A DNA stretch of 64,000 nt from Batillaria attramentaria. Taxonomy: Eukaryota; Mollusca; Gastropoda; Batillariidae. The translations under genes and the position numbers were made by a program. The notes under the pieces were generated by a model. It was not told the origin of the DNA and searched no databases. It saw only the letters and a program-made list of their open reading frames with translations. The stretch's first letter is position 1. Each line of letters starts with the position of its first letter. The DNA is taken from NCBI GenBank assembly GCA_018292915.2, contig JACVVK020000385.1:471001-535000 (forward strand), given 5' to 3'. Of this stretch, positions 42,510 through 58,100 are shown piece by piece.

Positions 42510-45500
42510 CTACTGCTTCTTCTTCTGTTGGCGTTTCTTTTGTGCATTGACTTTCCGTTCCTTAGTGTGCTGCAGATGGTCCAGCTGATCCAGCTGCTGT
42601 TGGAACTGGCTGGCACACTGCTGTGTTGCAGCTGCGATCTGTGCCATCATCTGTTCCTTGTTCTGCTGCAGTCGCTGACGTGTGTCCACCTGGAAGATTT
42701 CGAAAGTGGTGAGACCAGCCACAGAGTAAGATACTATTTGCTGCAACAGGTCTTTATAGTAGGTGGGAGTGAATAAACTGCAACAGCTCCCTCCCCATCA
42801 AAAAGACGAAGACACTTCCAAAAATCAAACTCAAAATACGCACACCCATCCCCCCCCCCCCCCCAACAAACAAAACAACAAACACAAGCAAACAAAAAAC
42901 AAAATTATTAACAAACAAAACCCTGATACCATTAACTAATAAAATGTCCACCTCTGGCCAGCTTAGCATGTAAAGACTGATTGTAAAACCCGGTACAAGA
43001 CAGATACACAGACACTTATAATAGAGTCCCCCATCCACTGTCAACAGACTGTATCCTGGTGACCACTGTCCCCCACAACGACAACAGAAAATGTACCAGT
43101 CTCTGCAGTGCCCTTTCTTCCTCCCTAAGTCTCTCCTCGGCCTCCCTTGCACGCTCCTCTGCTCTCCGTCTCTGCTCAGCTGCTTTGGCCTACACACAAT
43201 GACACATGCTGCGTGAAATGAACTTTCTGAAGCAGTTTTATTGCTGAGAACAGACATGTATTTATATGTAAAACCAAAGGAACCTAAAAAGGGTCAGGTA
43301 CCCATGTACAGTGGTGTGAACCATGGTGTTGTAAGAAGCCTGTTACAAAGAAACAAGACGCTCTCACTGCCTGCTCCATCGCTCCTGCACCCTACTACAT
43401 GTACTAAATTGTAAAATAACACAGAAATGCTGAGCCCACTTATGTGTGATGTGTTCTAGGAACACTATGCTACATTTTGCTTACATCTCTCCGAGCCTGT
43501 TCTTCAGCTGAAAAGTAGTTGGGACAGCGGACAAACGTGCGGTTGTGGCCCTTTTGACCACAGTTGCCGCAGGTCACATTGCAGAGAACTTGGGGGTCAT
43601 CTGCACTGCTACCCTTAACTGATAAAAACAAAACAAGAAAATAAATCTGCGCTGCTGTTTGAAGAAATCTGCATTACTTCATTATTGAGTTGGAGTCATT
43701 TGAAATCTGTCAATATCCCTTCAGCCATTATTGATAAATGTGATATATATATCAAACTAATTAATTCAAGCACAATAGGATTTTTGAAAACATTTGAGGA
43801 CAATTCAATTTCATAGACAATGTCAACCGCACCCGACAAATTGTACTTTCGGATGACAATGCGTCAATTTGTATGAAATTTTATAAGCATTTAAATTAAA
43901 TTCTGAAAGCAAGTGCGCACATACATGCTCTTGTACAGAGGAATGAATACGAGTCATGAACTTCACAGCAAGTGGCAAATGCACACTTTGTAACATAAGC
44001 ACAACCTACCGTGTTGTGATTGTGATCCAGCCACTGCAGCATCACCTTTCAAATCATCTTTGCCTGCATCACAAACAAGGTCACCAACTCCTATTATCGA
44101 CACATCTTCATCATCGCTGTCAAACAGTTTGGACTTAGAATTGCACTCCTTGCCTGCTGCCAAACCAAAGACAGATTTTTCCTTCAACTTCAATGAGGTG
44201 TCCTTGTCACCACTCGCAAACAGCACACTTGGACTAGTTGGAGAAGTCTTGGAGAAGCCAGAACTTGACGTTGAACACGTTTGCTTGGTGGTAAGTGCAG
44301 AATCTTTCATATCCCCGTACCCACTTGGGGTTGAACTTGAAGACAGCCTGTGGGGTGAGGCGGAGCTGAATGGATCTACAGAACCTTCGGACTTGACATC
44401 AGTGCTAGGATGTAATGGCGGATAAAAACGGGAGCTTGTCACTGTTGTGGAGTTTTTCTTTCCATGGGAGGGGTCAAAAGTCTTACTATTTTGACTGCTC
44501 ACATTAGAAGAGGCAGGAGTTTGAGACAGTCCAGTTTCGCGTGCCCTGCTGCTCCAAGCAACCTTGCCTGGTGTGGTTTTCTCAGACACGTGGGCTGAGT
44601 TTAAAGGTGTATGATTGACCTTTGACTCAGTGCATGTGGGTTTGACCTTCTGCAGAGATGGCGCAGGTTTTGGCCAGCTTGATTTCAAAGAGCCAGGTGT
44701 TCCATTCATGCTACGAGAGCCAGACGTGAAGGCGACGCCATTTCTGCCAGGCGTGGAAAGTGAATGCGACTTCCCATCAGTGCTGTTTCTCTCGGCCTTG
44801 TATCTTTCCTCCTGTAACTTCCTGTACTCCTCCAGCTGACACAAAATTAAAACAAAGATTACAAATATGTATAGATCTACAACATCTACCCCCCCCCCCC
44901 CCCCATCAAACAAAACAAACCAAAAACCAAACACCAAAAGCCAACAACAAACCAAAATAAGTTGAAGCATACGAGACTGGCAAATTTCCATCAAGTTGTG
45001 AGGAAAAGTCTGTCAAAATGACAACTCTTTCCTTGTCCATAATCAACAGAGTTATTTGCTAAAACTTGTGCACTTAGCATGCAGGGTACCTCCAAATTTT
45101 TTTTTTTTTTTTTTTGGGGGGGGGGGGGGGGGGGGCGGAGGTGTTTGCTTTTTCCCTCCAAAAGTTACATGTCTAAATTACGTCTGCTTGCAGCTAGAGA
45201 ACTAAACAGGTGGAAACTACTACAGGCGTACTACTACCATTGCTAAAACTACCAGCAAAAGTTGTATGTCAAATCACTCACCTGGCTGGTCATTTTCTGT
45301 CTAAGCATCTTCTCCTCCATGAAAAGCTTCTTGTAGACTTGACTTTGTGAACCAAGTGAATCGGGTGGGCTAGCTTTCTGGGATGTGCGGGTCCTGGGAC
45401 TTCGGCCCAACAACTGCTCATGAGAGTAACAGAAACTGAGATTTAGATTCTAGCCCACTAGCTGGGTTATGGTTTGATGTGTTGGCGCCAGTAGCTGAGA

Positions 45501-48500
45501 GATCAGTGCTTGAATGAGTGGCAGACATTCTATACATGTCCATCAGTTCACTGGTTCAAAAACAGCCTGCTTTCTCATACGCACAAAAAGGAAAATCAAG
45601 TTTGTATGACAATGGCCGGCTTCATCAATTTGACAAGACAAAATCCCACAGCACAGGTACACATCTTACCTGCTCATGCTTGATGGCTAGTTCCTCCTCC
45701 GCCTGAAGTTTCCTGGCAATTTCTTCGTCCTGTACGCGCCGTTCCCACTCTGTCAAGGGCTCGTTTTTTGCGGTCTGTGACAGTGATGTCTTGCTTGATA
45801 CAGCAGTGTTACTCTTACAGATGCAGCCTCCTGCTTCCATTTCTTCTTCTTCTTGTAATTTCTTAGCCAGTGCATTGTCGTTAAGAGACAGCAGCTCACC
45901 AGGACTGGCTAAAGTCTTGTTCTTCTCTGCTGTCACCCTCTTTGCTGGAGTTTTTCTCGCGGGTTGTTTCCGTGGAAGTTTATCATCAGTGAACGACACG
46001 TTGCTTCCAGAAGCAGCTTTCACCTTCATCTCCTCTTCTTCCTGTAGCTTCCTGGCCAGTTCTTCATCATCTATAACTGTTACTGCTTTGTCAGACATTT
46101 TGATTTCCATTTCCTCCTCTTCCAGCTGCTGTTGCAAAATGCGAGCGAGAGCCTCATCGTCTTCAATACACACATCCGACTTTGTATGTAGCTCTGCTGC
46201 AGCTGATGGTAAGAAAGCCCTATCAGTTTTCATGGGAGGTGTTGACTTTTCTGCCGTGATTCTATCAGCTTTCTGCTGTGCTGATTCCTCTTCTTCTAGT
46301 TGTAATTTTCTAGCGAGAGCTTCATCATCAAGTACTGCTGATTCTTCATGAGCTACGTCCACATTATCATGGTCTCCTACTTCGACGAACACTGGCGATG
46401 AATCTTCCAGTGATCTCTGTGGGGATCCTGAGCTCAAGTCTGAGATAAGCACTGACTCATCCACCCCTTCTGACGATGCGCTGTTCAGCTCCTCTTGAAG
46501 TCTGCGAGCCATTTCTTCATCCGTTTCAATCTGCTTCCGCTGTTTCTTCTCTGGGATGACAGCGGAAGCATTCGCAGCGGCACCAGGATCTGAAAGTGTG
46601 GTCCTCTTTCTGTTGGGCGACACGATGGGAAAATCCGACGTTACTCCAGCATCTGCACTGTGAGAATCCAAAATGCTTAAACTCTCTGTGCCCTGCTGAG
46701 AATTTGGTGCATCAGGTGCCTTTCTGAAATCGGTGATTGGAAAGCTGGCAGTGTTCAGTGTTGACACACGGTTGGGGATTTTGTTCTCGTTCACGTCAAA
46801 ACTTGCCCCTGTGAGGTTGTGTCTGTCTGGGGTAATGAGTTTTCTGAGGCTCAAACCTTGCTGAGTTTCACCTCCAGCCACCAGATCCTCACTCCTGATG
46901 TGATAAGGATTCAACTGATCTGTCTCAATGCTATCTCCATTTCCGAATTCCTCTAGGTCTACTAAGGTTGGGACCGGGCTGTCATCTTGTTGCGAGTCCT
47001 GTGAATCGATGAAGATGGCGTCGTCCATGCTAGCCCCGACAGGGGATGTCAGAGGGCTTCTTCTCCCAGATGGCGTGCACGGCGGGGGAGAAAATGCTGC
47101 CTTGGAATGAGATCCCACATCAAGGTTATCAACCCTTGAGCTTGAAGCCACAGGAGATGGCGGGTTGTGGCTTGTGGACGGGCGGGGTTCAGAGGAAAGT
47201 GTTGTGGAGCCATCCACTTCATCATGTGACAGGGATGAGATGAGGCTCAGAGATAACGCCTGTACAGAGAAAATAAGAGAAAAGCCAATCATCAAGTGTG
47301 TCAACCAGATTCAATGTATACATTTCATTTGCATGGAACCACTGCCGTAATAACCTTTCAAAACTACAACAAAACATTGATAACAACAATACAAATGACC
47401 AATAATGATCCCCTCCCTCTGATTATGCAAAACTGATTACCACTTCCTTATTTTCAAGACCTTTCTCTCTTATTTATCATTTTTGTAAGGTTTATGAGTT
47501 TGTCTTGTAATTCTATCTTTATGCCTTTACTTGATTTCTGAGACAGCATACCATACCAAATAAGAACAAAGCTGAACAAAGCAAAACCATTACAAAAAAC
47601 CAAAACAAAGAAATAAAAGAAAAAGAAAAGAGAAGAAGAGAAAAGAACAAAAACAACAAACAGGAAAGAAAAGAAAGAAAGAAAGAACGACTAAATTAAA
47701 GATTATTTTAACCTCTTGCATCATCCTCTCCTCAGCCTGTGAGTCTACAGCAAAGTCATCGTCCTCCAGACTGCTGGGTATAATAGGAAGTGGAACTGCA
47801 GGAGGATCCAGATCCTCATCTGTATCACAGAGGCAGACATTAGAACTACGGAGGTCATCAAGAGCAGGATGCGACATGTCTTATTTTACAGCATCGAAAC
47901 TTTGTCATCAACAGGCTTAGGAGTGGTCGCAGAAGAAATACAGCACTTTGTTTTACTGCGAGAGTGTCTTATGACAAAACATCAATGCAAAAAAAATAAA
48001 TATGCTTCAGGAAATCCACACGCTTACTCAGTGCGACAACAGATTTTCTTCCAAATGTCGAATTACTGATACCTGTGTGCTGAGTTGGCCTGGTTGCTGT
48101 GGCAACAGTTTGGGGCTGAAGTCTATCAGGAGATGGAGCTGTCACCGACGGATCTTGTGCAGGCATACCAGGGTTATCTCCACCTTGACACAGGTAAAAT
48201 ATCAGATGACAGGGAATGTCTGAGGTGGTGTGAGTTATACAAAGAAAATATTCCTGCATTTTGAAGTTATAAAAAATCTCGTAATTGAAATAAAACTGAC
48301 TGATATGAAAAACATTGCAGGACGACAAGTCCCCAGTGCAAAGTTTCTTTGAACAGGCAGACGGATAGACTCACACAATAACTAAAAAAACAAAAAAAAA
48401 AAAAAACCACCACCACCCAGTATTGCAGACAGATGTGCGTGCACAAACACAGGTCTGCTTCTACATACAGGACACTATCAACATCACAGCACTCTCCATA

Positions 48501-51500
48501 CAGCAGTGAACAAACTGTAATTTATTTTCTCAATAATACTGGGCAATACTCACAATGAGCTCACATCATAGTTTTACTGTACAATTTCCAGGCTCTGCTT
48601 CCTATGATCCAGAGCCTCATTTCGAAGTTAGTGTAAACCTCACCTGGTCTGCCGAATGAAAACCACTCCTGCAGTCTATCCACGTCCTCGTCTGACTCTG
48701 CTCTCATCACATATACTCCAAAGTTGATCTGGTAAAAAAAAAAACCCAAAAAAACCCCCAACTCATATTGGTGTACAACATTCACAGCAAAGTTCAACAC
48801 ATTCAGATGAATAAATTTATTATTATTTGCACAAGTTTGCGCTCATGCAGTTGCATTTACCATTATCGTCACTATCATCAGCCAGCATACATCATCGTCA
48901 ACTGCTGTCACCTACCAAAGATCAGTACTAAGGGCATAATGACACCGAAACAACAACAGTGTAACAAGAGATGATCTGACATCTTGACCATCATCATGGA
49001 ATTTTGGTGTAACTCAAATTTTGAGGATAGATCAGGAGAAGCACAGAAAACGCGTCATCCTGAAATATTCTCAAAATCACGTTTTGCGAAACTTCCGCAA
49101 TATACAGTACAGACAAAGCATTGAAAATGACAAATTTGTATGAGAACACAACAGCAGGAAATCTTTCAACCACACACCTGTAGAAACAGGAGCCAGTAGG
49201 CAATGACATCATAGTGAACCAGTCCCTTGATGTTTGCCATCAGCTGCTCTTCTATGACTCCTGAGAAAAACACATGTTCACAATTATTTATGGTTACTGT
49301 TTTGCCTTTGTATACATACAGCAGAAACTGTCACTTTCAGCCTGCTGAGTTTACTCCTACATACAAAAACAAAACCAAAACAAAAACCAAACCACCATTC
49401 TGTAGTTACTACCACTGCACAACATAATAAAGCATGCCAAAGGTCCATAACAGCGAGTCCTACTGCAAGCATTTCAAAACCCTATGTTTAGACACGTAGT
49501 AAGGGCTTACACATACCAGCTACTGACTCCTTGGTCACCGGAAGAGTTGTGGACACCAGCCGCAGACAGTTGTACAGCAATGTGTGCCTGTCCTGACAGT
49601 GCATAAAATAATGACTGGTTAAGTACAGCTGACTTTGGATGTCCGTTTACAACAATTTACACTCAGCAAAGGAATCTATCTGTAGTGTCCCCCCACCCCC
49701 TATATCCCCCACTGGTTTTTCATGCAAACCCAGCTTGAACAAAGAAGACAGGTTTACATGCAGTTGTCTGAATCCTGGCCACCTGCAAGTTCACGAGAAA
49801 CGCTTACAGGCTGTCATTCAACACCCTGTTACCCTCATAAAATTGCTTTGCTCATAAAAACCAAGGCTGAAACTACGAAAGCAATCCCCCCCCCCCTCCC
49901 TCCCCGCCATATTCGATGCAGAAAAAAAAAAAAAAAAAAAATGTGAGATGTGATGCCTACTGTCATGCTGACCTTATTGAAAACATCCAGGTCCTTTACG
50001 ATCAGCAGCTCCCTCTGGTGGTTGGAGGCTGCAAAAACCTCTCGGCACGTCACTTCGAATGGCTTCTCTCCAAGGCTGTCCCTGTTATTCGAGGTGTGTA
50101 ACAAAACTACTTAGCAAAAACCATGTACGAATGTGGTGATGACTGATCCTCTAGGTTCATCTCATAAAAATCTTTGTTACTGTCAGAAGACAGAATGTAA
50201 AATTATAGAAAAATTTACAAGTAACAGCCTTTTATAACCATTTTTGCAAAATTGAAAATTTCAGGCCACTGACACTACATTTGTACTATCTTTTCTCTTA
50301 TCACTTTTCACATGTCCTACAGCAATTGTGGAAACAGTCAGCTAAAATTCCCCAACTTTTCCAGAACCCCAAATATTCGCCCTCATAACACGTAAATTAC
50401 AACACCTCCCCACCAATGAATTTTTCACCTGAAGATGGCAGTAACAAGCTCCTCAGCATTCCACACCAGACATGGACCTGATGGGTTGACTGGTCGCACC
50501 ATTCGGCCAGCGCGCATCTCACGCATTCCTTGGGTCAGACGCGACTGCAGTTGTGAGAAGAAAATCACCTCCCCAGCAAACCTCCCTGAAACAGCATCAG
50601 TATCGGCAGGTTATTATCCTGTGGTGTCCCATGAAAGAAAAAGTTTTCAGTTAAGTTGCCTTGCCTGAAGCCACTACATTCCAATGACAAAAGCACTGGT
50701 CAGAGTAAGGTCCTGTGCAGTGGCGTCATATTGCGTCACACTCCCCACTGCTGCTGCACAGCTGGCAGGGTTAAACAGGCTAATTCCATCCTTGCTAAGC
50801 CAACTTGTGTTTTGGAACAGTTTCACGTGTGTGTGCACCTGTACGCTCGAAATACTCTGTCTTGATGATAAGCACAGCTCTTAGTCTTAATGTGATACAA
50901 TGTTGTTTACACTATGCATGAGCTGTCAAACATTCAAATTCCATGACTGTAGTTACACTGGAGCACTCAGTGTGGTCATCGCGCCGTCAAGTATGCTACT
51001 GTTGGCTCAGTGCCAGCATTACAGATACTGTCACTGTCCACGTGCCCAAGTGGTGTGATGACAGATACCAAGAGAACAGATTGGAACCATGTGTGAGCAC
51101 AAAAATGGTAACCTTAGCCCCTTCTACGTACAGTGCAATCCTGTAATGTCCTGTCTCATGGCAAAAAACTGCCACGGACTGGACCAGGCAGTGCTCTTCC
51201 ATCGTCAAATATGTGGATAATTTTTTTCTTTTTGGGACCTTTTTTCTTTTAAAAAGAAGAAAAAAAAAAAAAGAATTCCTTATTTGACTGATATAATTCG
51301 ACTGAAATCTGCCCTGAGGCAGAAAAGTTTCATCCATGCAGAAGAAAGTCCTGACCCTGAGTATAAGCAGCGGCCAGCTGGTGCGTAAGCCAGAACAGCC
51401 ACGTGGAGGACTTGGACCAGCAGGACGTTCGACTGATGTAGAACCCACTCTCCATGCTTAGCTGTTCCAAGTCCATCTGGAATAACACAACACATGAGTC

Positions 51501-54500
51501 ACCCACCTAAAAATCTCGAAAACATAGTTTGGGAAAATTTATGGCAGCTGCTACAAATGAAAAAGAGGTTATGCTCTTGGCAAGCTATCTTCAGACATCA
51601 GAATCGCCTTCCACACAAAACTGTGGTTCCATGGACAATCTAACAGGTGGTTTGCAAGGCAGTCAACTAAGACGGCAATTCATGACGAGTGATTGGGAAT
51701 GAAACCCTGGCAAAATAAATCATGACTATCGTAAACCAGCTCTCCCAAAACAAAATGTTCTTGTAACGCAGTGCGACATGTAGTTTAATCTTTTCTAGTA
51801 CTCTTTGTTTGACCGACTAAAGTTCACATGAAGAAGCTAGATGTGGCAAAGGCTGGGAAGTGTATAACCTTAGAACTGATGACAGTGATACTGATGCACA
51901 TGAGTCACTAATGATTCTATTCTAACCGGGCAGATGTTGCGGGTGTTTTTACCTGCAGCTTCTCCTTGCGTTCATCTGTCACGTTCCTCAAGTCGTTGAC
52001 GCAGCCTTCAATCAAGATGAAATTGTACAGCACACCGCATGCCTGAAAGAAAATGAAAATCCACTTCATGGCACCAAATATCCATGTTATACAAAAGATT
52101 TACACCATTATAACGTTTCAAATTTTGTATACATGTGCACCCAATGCCTCACATCCGTAAAATGTAAAAGTGTGCCTGGCAAGTGCAATAAGAATCTATT
52201 TCATAGCACATGCAGGATTTGGCAAGGACACCAGCAAGTAACACCCTCCCTAACATTTACCACTAGTTTCTTTTCCTAGCACTTTAATAATTTCTTACTC
52301 CCCAGACCTGCCATGGGAACTGTCTACATTCATCAGGTACTGTGTGCAATAACAAGTCTTTATAGAAACACTAGAGCTACCTTCATCTTGCGAATCTGCG
52401 TCTCCCAGCGACCAAAGCGTACAGTGTCATGATAGTCGATCCACGACTTCCTCTCCACAAAAACTGGAAGTAGCTGTAGACAGAGCCAAAGAACAATACA
52501 ATATTCTATACAGGTTTAAGTGGCTTCTTGCAAACATGCAAATGAAAATAACAATACAAAACAACAATTTAGGACCCCCCCCCCCCCCCCAAAAAAAAAA
52601 CAAATTTAAAATCACATACACCAAAAAAAAGCAAGCCATACATACAATTTCCATCTCTGGGTGACTGCCGTCATAACGAACGTGTCCCGCATCAAGTTCA
52701 GGGGCAAGCACCCACACATAATCCGCGACAGGCAGCTTCCGCACAATGATGTTGATGCCAGCAATGTCCGCCAGGGACCGAAGTCGTGTCAAGTCTCGCT
52801 CGTGTTCATCCACTACCAGACACAGTCGCTGGGTGGCAACTTGGGTACTGTAACAAAAAGATGCCAAGTCTTGATTTGAACTAAATTAAAGTGAAACAGA
52901 AATATGAGCAACACGAAGACTTCATAGACGCCTATGGCTGTTCCTTAGCTTTAGCAGCATTTTTCTTCTCAAAAACATAGTGATTTGTAGAACGACATCT
53001 CCACAAGCTATGCTGAGGATGAACAAAGCAGTGACTATGTACTTCCCTCTTTCGTGGAACATAACAAACCAATCACAAAAGTACAAAGACCACAAAGGAC
53101 TGCAAACTGTGGTCTAGAGTAACAATTTTACTGGGATGGGAATAAAGTAGATTCTAAACAAAACAAAACAAATAAAAGAAGGAACAACAACAACAACCCA
53201 ACAATTTCATGAACCCTAAAATCTTCATTCTGTTCTTTTTATGCATGATGCCTCCGGTTTATCAGCAGCTTCTGAATCTGACAAACAAGCAGTCTGTCTT
53301 GCTGAACATATACCTACATTTTACATGGAGGTGGGAGTGGGGGTCTGGGGAATGCATGTGGATAGGTCTGAAATGAAGAAATGTGCATAGCTCATTAGCT
53401 GAAAGCAGATCAGAAGCAGGGGCCATGGAACTGGAAACACAACAGACAAGATCTCTCTCATTTCAACTGAGGGTGGAATGTGAAAGCTATCAGAGTCTGT
53501 GGGTAGGCTGTGAACTTACTGTAGCCTCAATGGGAGGCGAGGGACGCCACTGTCCTGAAGAAATCGCTGCAGTGCCTGGTCATAGACATCAAGCTTCCGA
53601 CCCAGTTCCGTCCCCGACTGTGTCAGTGCAAACCTGTGTCAAACACCATACTTGTGAACAGCATACTTGAAAGTGAAGTTTTTTAAAGACATTATTGTCA
53701 TCTGTTCAGTTGTTTTTTTGTTTTTTTTTTAAATATCAACTGTATGATAAGCAGAGCTGACACATTTCTATATTGTATCATCATTATGCAGAAGGACCTA
53801 AGTACTGTTGATCTGAAAAAACAATCCTGCCTTTTAACCACTTGAGAGTACATTCATAAACCTACAAGCAACAACAAAAACACACAAAAAACAAACAAAA
53901 AACAAGACAAACTATGTAAAAAAAAGGATGAAAAACCCAAACTTACGTGTGTCGGCCAGATGCCTCCTTCTGTAGCAAATTTTTGGGCAGCAGTGTGTTC
54001 TCGATGCAGTCAAATCCACCCATGACCTTCCCTACAGACAGAGCAGAAGAAGGAAAAAATTACTAAAGCTTTACACAAAGTTTACTGATGACCATAAACT
54101 TTATTTTGAATCCAGTTTCAGAAGTGTGTACCTACAGGGCTTCAGTCATAGGCTGGTTCATTTTCCAAACACATCTTACAAAGAAGGACGCCACAGTAGC
54201 CTACATAGGACAAGATGTCCTGTATGTTTATGGTCAGCCAGGATATTTGTCATATAACAGACCTGCGATGGATATAAAGCCCTGTACCCCCCCCCCCCCC
54301 CACCCTTTCACCTAGTGTCACCTGTAAATTTATGCCTGAGATACACATCACATGCACAAGTATCTCCAGTACTACAGTACCTGCTTGCTTGTCATAAAGG
54401 TCGGTATCAGTGAGGGGTTGTGCTCTCAGTTTAATTTCATCCTCATCCAGGCTGAGCTTCTGCTGATTCTCAAACAATGCTCTAAGGACACAGCATGAAA

Positions 54501-54695
54501 CGAATATCACTATCAGTTACTGAAGTTTGGTATCACTGTCAGTTTTTATATATTATATAGAAAATTCAGATACACGTATGTATACATGTGCATGAAACAC
54601 ATCAGGAAAACGAAACTGCGCAAAATAGGTCAAATATTAATAAATTTCAGGACAAGAAAAGATCAAAATAAATGTGAAATACAGATCCTTGGTTG

Positions 54696-54766
<71 letters not shown>

Positions 54767-55105
54767 GGGTGCCACTTTCTGAGTGACAAAAAGCCGGAAA
54801 ACTGACCCTCAAAATCTGAATGGCTGGATAGGCAGACTCCAGAGACAGTGAAAGGAAGGACGTTGCCGGAACAAAGTGAAAAGCGGGCGGCGGAGGGGAG
54901 GGGGGGTGGGTTCAGATGCAGGCTTGGGCCCGTAAAGACAGCTTGCCGCAGTGCTATCAGAAACAGCCGATGGTCCAGCGATAGACACAGACTCGTAAGC
55001 ACGCTGCTAATTTTCCCAGGAAAAATGGCACCCCTGTAAGCCGGAACTCGGCACATTCTGATTTTCCCAGGCCAGAATTTCGGCCACAGCCAGAAAAGTG
55101 GCACC

Positions 55106-55180
<75 letters not shown>

Positions 55181-58100
55181 ATCTGTACTGCACACGGTTG
55201 CTCTTCAATTTACCTCGTCATTGCCAGTATGATGGCAAATGGTGCTTTGTAGGGCTGGGAACAGAAAATAACAGAATAATATTATTATTAATATTACATG
55301 TAGCACGACTATAAGGACTGCCCAGAACATCTTAAGTACCTTTGACATCCTCAGGAGACAAGAAATAAATTTAGCCAAAAACAGACTTTAAGACTGAAAT
55401 AAGAGCAACAAATATTTGCTAGAGACAAATCTTCATCATGAAAGGATAAACTTCACAATATAAGATCTGAACAGACAAAAGAAAAATAAATAAATAAACA
55501 TAAAAAATACCCCCCCCCCCCCCCCCAAAAAAAAAGAAGAAAAAAAAAAAGAAGAAAAAACAAAATCAACAACAAAACACATTTAAAACAATAAACTTAA
55601 CATATAAATACTAACATGTGGACAATACTCCTGAGGCTCACGGCGAGCTTTTGGTGCCTCAGAAATGTCCTTGCAGTCGTGCCCCCCACGCAGCGCCCCA
55701 CGATGGTTGTAGTCAGTACAGGCTAAGCAGAGCAACACACCAGATGTTCCATCCATTTTCGTGCAGTTTCCGCAGTAGATTTCTGCCACATTCTGCTCAC
55801 AGTCTTCACACAGCCTGGCAGTGTTCTGCAAAACCAGAAAGAAAACTTTAATCGCATAAAAAAAAGATCAGTAAGATTAAGACTGGCATTAGTCAACTGT
55901 ATGTGGCTTCTTACACCAGTGCTTTCTCTCTCTCTCTCTTTTTTTTTTTTTTTTTTCAAAGCAAGTGGAATCAGTGGCATTGGTACCTGTTTGCCTCCTT
56001 GTTTCCCTGTAGTGATGCGTCTTACAAGCTGTTTTCCCTTGCCAGTACCAGTTTTCTTGCCCTTCCCCTTCTGGCCTTTGGGTCTTGTTTCCTCGTCTCC
56101 TGTAGGTTGTACAAAAGCAAAATGTAATCTTTCGGTTCACCTTTAGGAGACAGTGCACTCAAATTCAATGATAATGTTGAGTCACTGCTGATAATAGTTA
56201 AAAAAAAAAAAAAAATCTTTCCATTTAGTGATTTACACTGCTTTTCTAACAATAAAGACTTGCTAAACAGCAAACGCTCCACAGTCAAACAAAAAGCACA
56301 CGACAAAGCAAGCACTAAGAGTAAGAGATAAGAAGGGGAGGATGTTTGCATTACAACCAACTTACTAATTAATACAAGCAGGCATGGGAACCGACTGAAA
56401 GAAAAAAAAACTTTGACAGCAAGGGGCATTCGTACCCCCCACCTTCCGCAACCCTTCAAACCTTTTTGAGGAACATCCGGTGATGAGCTAAACTGCTGCT
56501 CTTCTTTTTTCTTTTTCTCTATCTCGGATGATTTTTTTTTTTGCAGACACAATTTCATTTTTGCAACAAATCGATCTTACTGCTGCAGAAAGTTTCGTTT
56601 TCGCTGACAATTCCCAAAATCTCTGCATCCTTTTCAGATTTTTGTGAGTAATGGACGCAGAGCTCTATGTTTTAGGGACCATTGATTGATACTAAAATTT
56701 GAAAAAAAAGGAGAAAAACAAGAAGAAAAAAGTATGAGGATGAGAGAGAGGAAAAAGAAAAGAAAAAAGAAATAACAAAAACAGAACCAAAATACCATTC
56801 TCTCCAACAAGCCCAAGACGAGCAGCTTCCCGTGCCTGGAAAGATTGCAAAGGATCTGGTTGGTTGACATCATGTTGCAAGTACTCGTTGAACATCCTCT
56901 GGAAGTCCTGCCCTGAGTAGCGACGGTTGATGGCTGCACCTTTTTTCCCCAGGTTTTCTATGTACTGGATGAATTCTTCACAGGTACCAAAGTTGGGTGG
57001 TTGTCGTGCATATTCCCTGGGACAGAAGAGCTGCAGTATGTACTATTAGAAAATTAAAAGCTTTTCCTTAATGAATGTGACAATGAATGAATGCACTGAA
57101 ATGTATCATTTGGGTAAACTACAATATAAATACTAAAAAATAGGAAGTATATATCGAAAAGAATTGATAATAAGTCAACTGATTTTAATTATTTCTAATA
57201 ATAGGACATGATACGCATCTGCAACCATACACAAGCACAACAGACTCACCCCCTGGCTCCCCACTAAAGTTCTGCTGCCATGCAAACCTACTCAATTGCT
57301 GTACTACTGCTGGCGATGACGAGAAAACTTGAAAATATTTGTTTGTCATACATCTACAGGCATTTAGCTATACCACTCCACCAAATGAGTCACACTTACT
57401 TTTTAGCATTGAACAAGACACTCAAAAGCGTCACTTTGTGAATGTGTGACTTGTTTGTCCAGCGTTGAATGAATGGGTTGTCTGGGTTGGCATCCCTTTC
57501 TCTTCCAATTTCAATAATTTTGACATGGATCATTGCCACCCAAAGTGGATTTGAAGTGGTCTCGAGAATGCTGCCATCTGGGAAATTATAGTGAGCCACC
57601 GACCTGCAAGATAAAATAAAACCACAAGACTACCAACGGTAGTAACAATAAGCTCCGTATCCTTGAAACAGCCTTATACTGTAATAAGTAAGACATACGG
57701 TATGTACCAGAAAATGCTGCTCCTAAGAAAGGCTTGAGTCTAAGTCCCACTTGGAAAAAAAGGGAAAAAAAATGTGTTGGCGTCAAATTCAAAAGGTCCA
57801 TCACTCAGCAAACAAAGCTACTGACTCAGATGTATAACTTGCAAAACAAACTACAGTAAACTGTAAAGCTAAAAGTAATTAATATTTACCCTGGTTCAGT
57901 GTTTAAATACTGATGCAAAGAACTTGATAATATCACAGTATTCACACTCTTTCAGTGTACAGATGCTCTAGTTTGAAACACAAGAAAATTTACCTGTCAT
58001 CAGCCAAAGGCTGGTTCTGATAGAAAAGATCGTCAAATTTTGCATCAGTTTTCTTTTTGCAGGCCTGTGGAACACACATGTACACATTATATATCTATAT

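Noticed and set aside
45791..46351. 186-residue Ser-rich plus-strand frame
   Set aside because: It is the antisense of the MIU-coding exon; its Ser-rich runs mirror the Glu/Leu codons on the coding strand.
55889..56158. Extended frame upstream of the basic linker exon of the ERCC4-type gene
   Set aside because: Only 55987-56099 is bounded by good splice sites and keeps frame with its neighbours; the remainder is intron.
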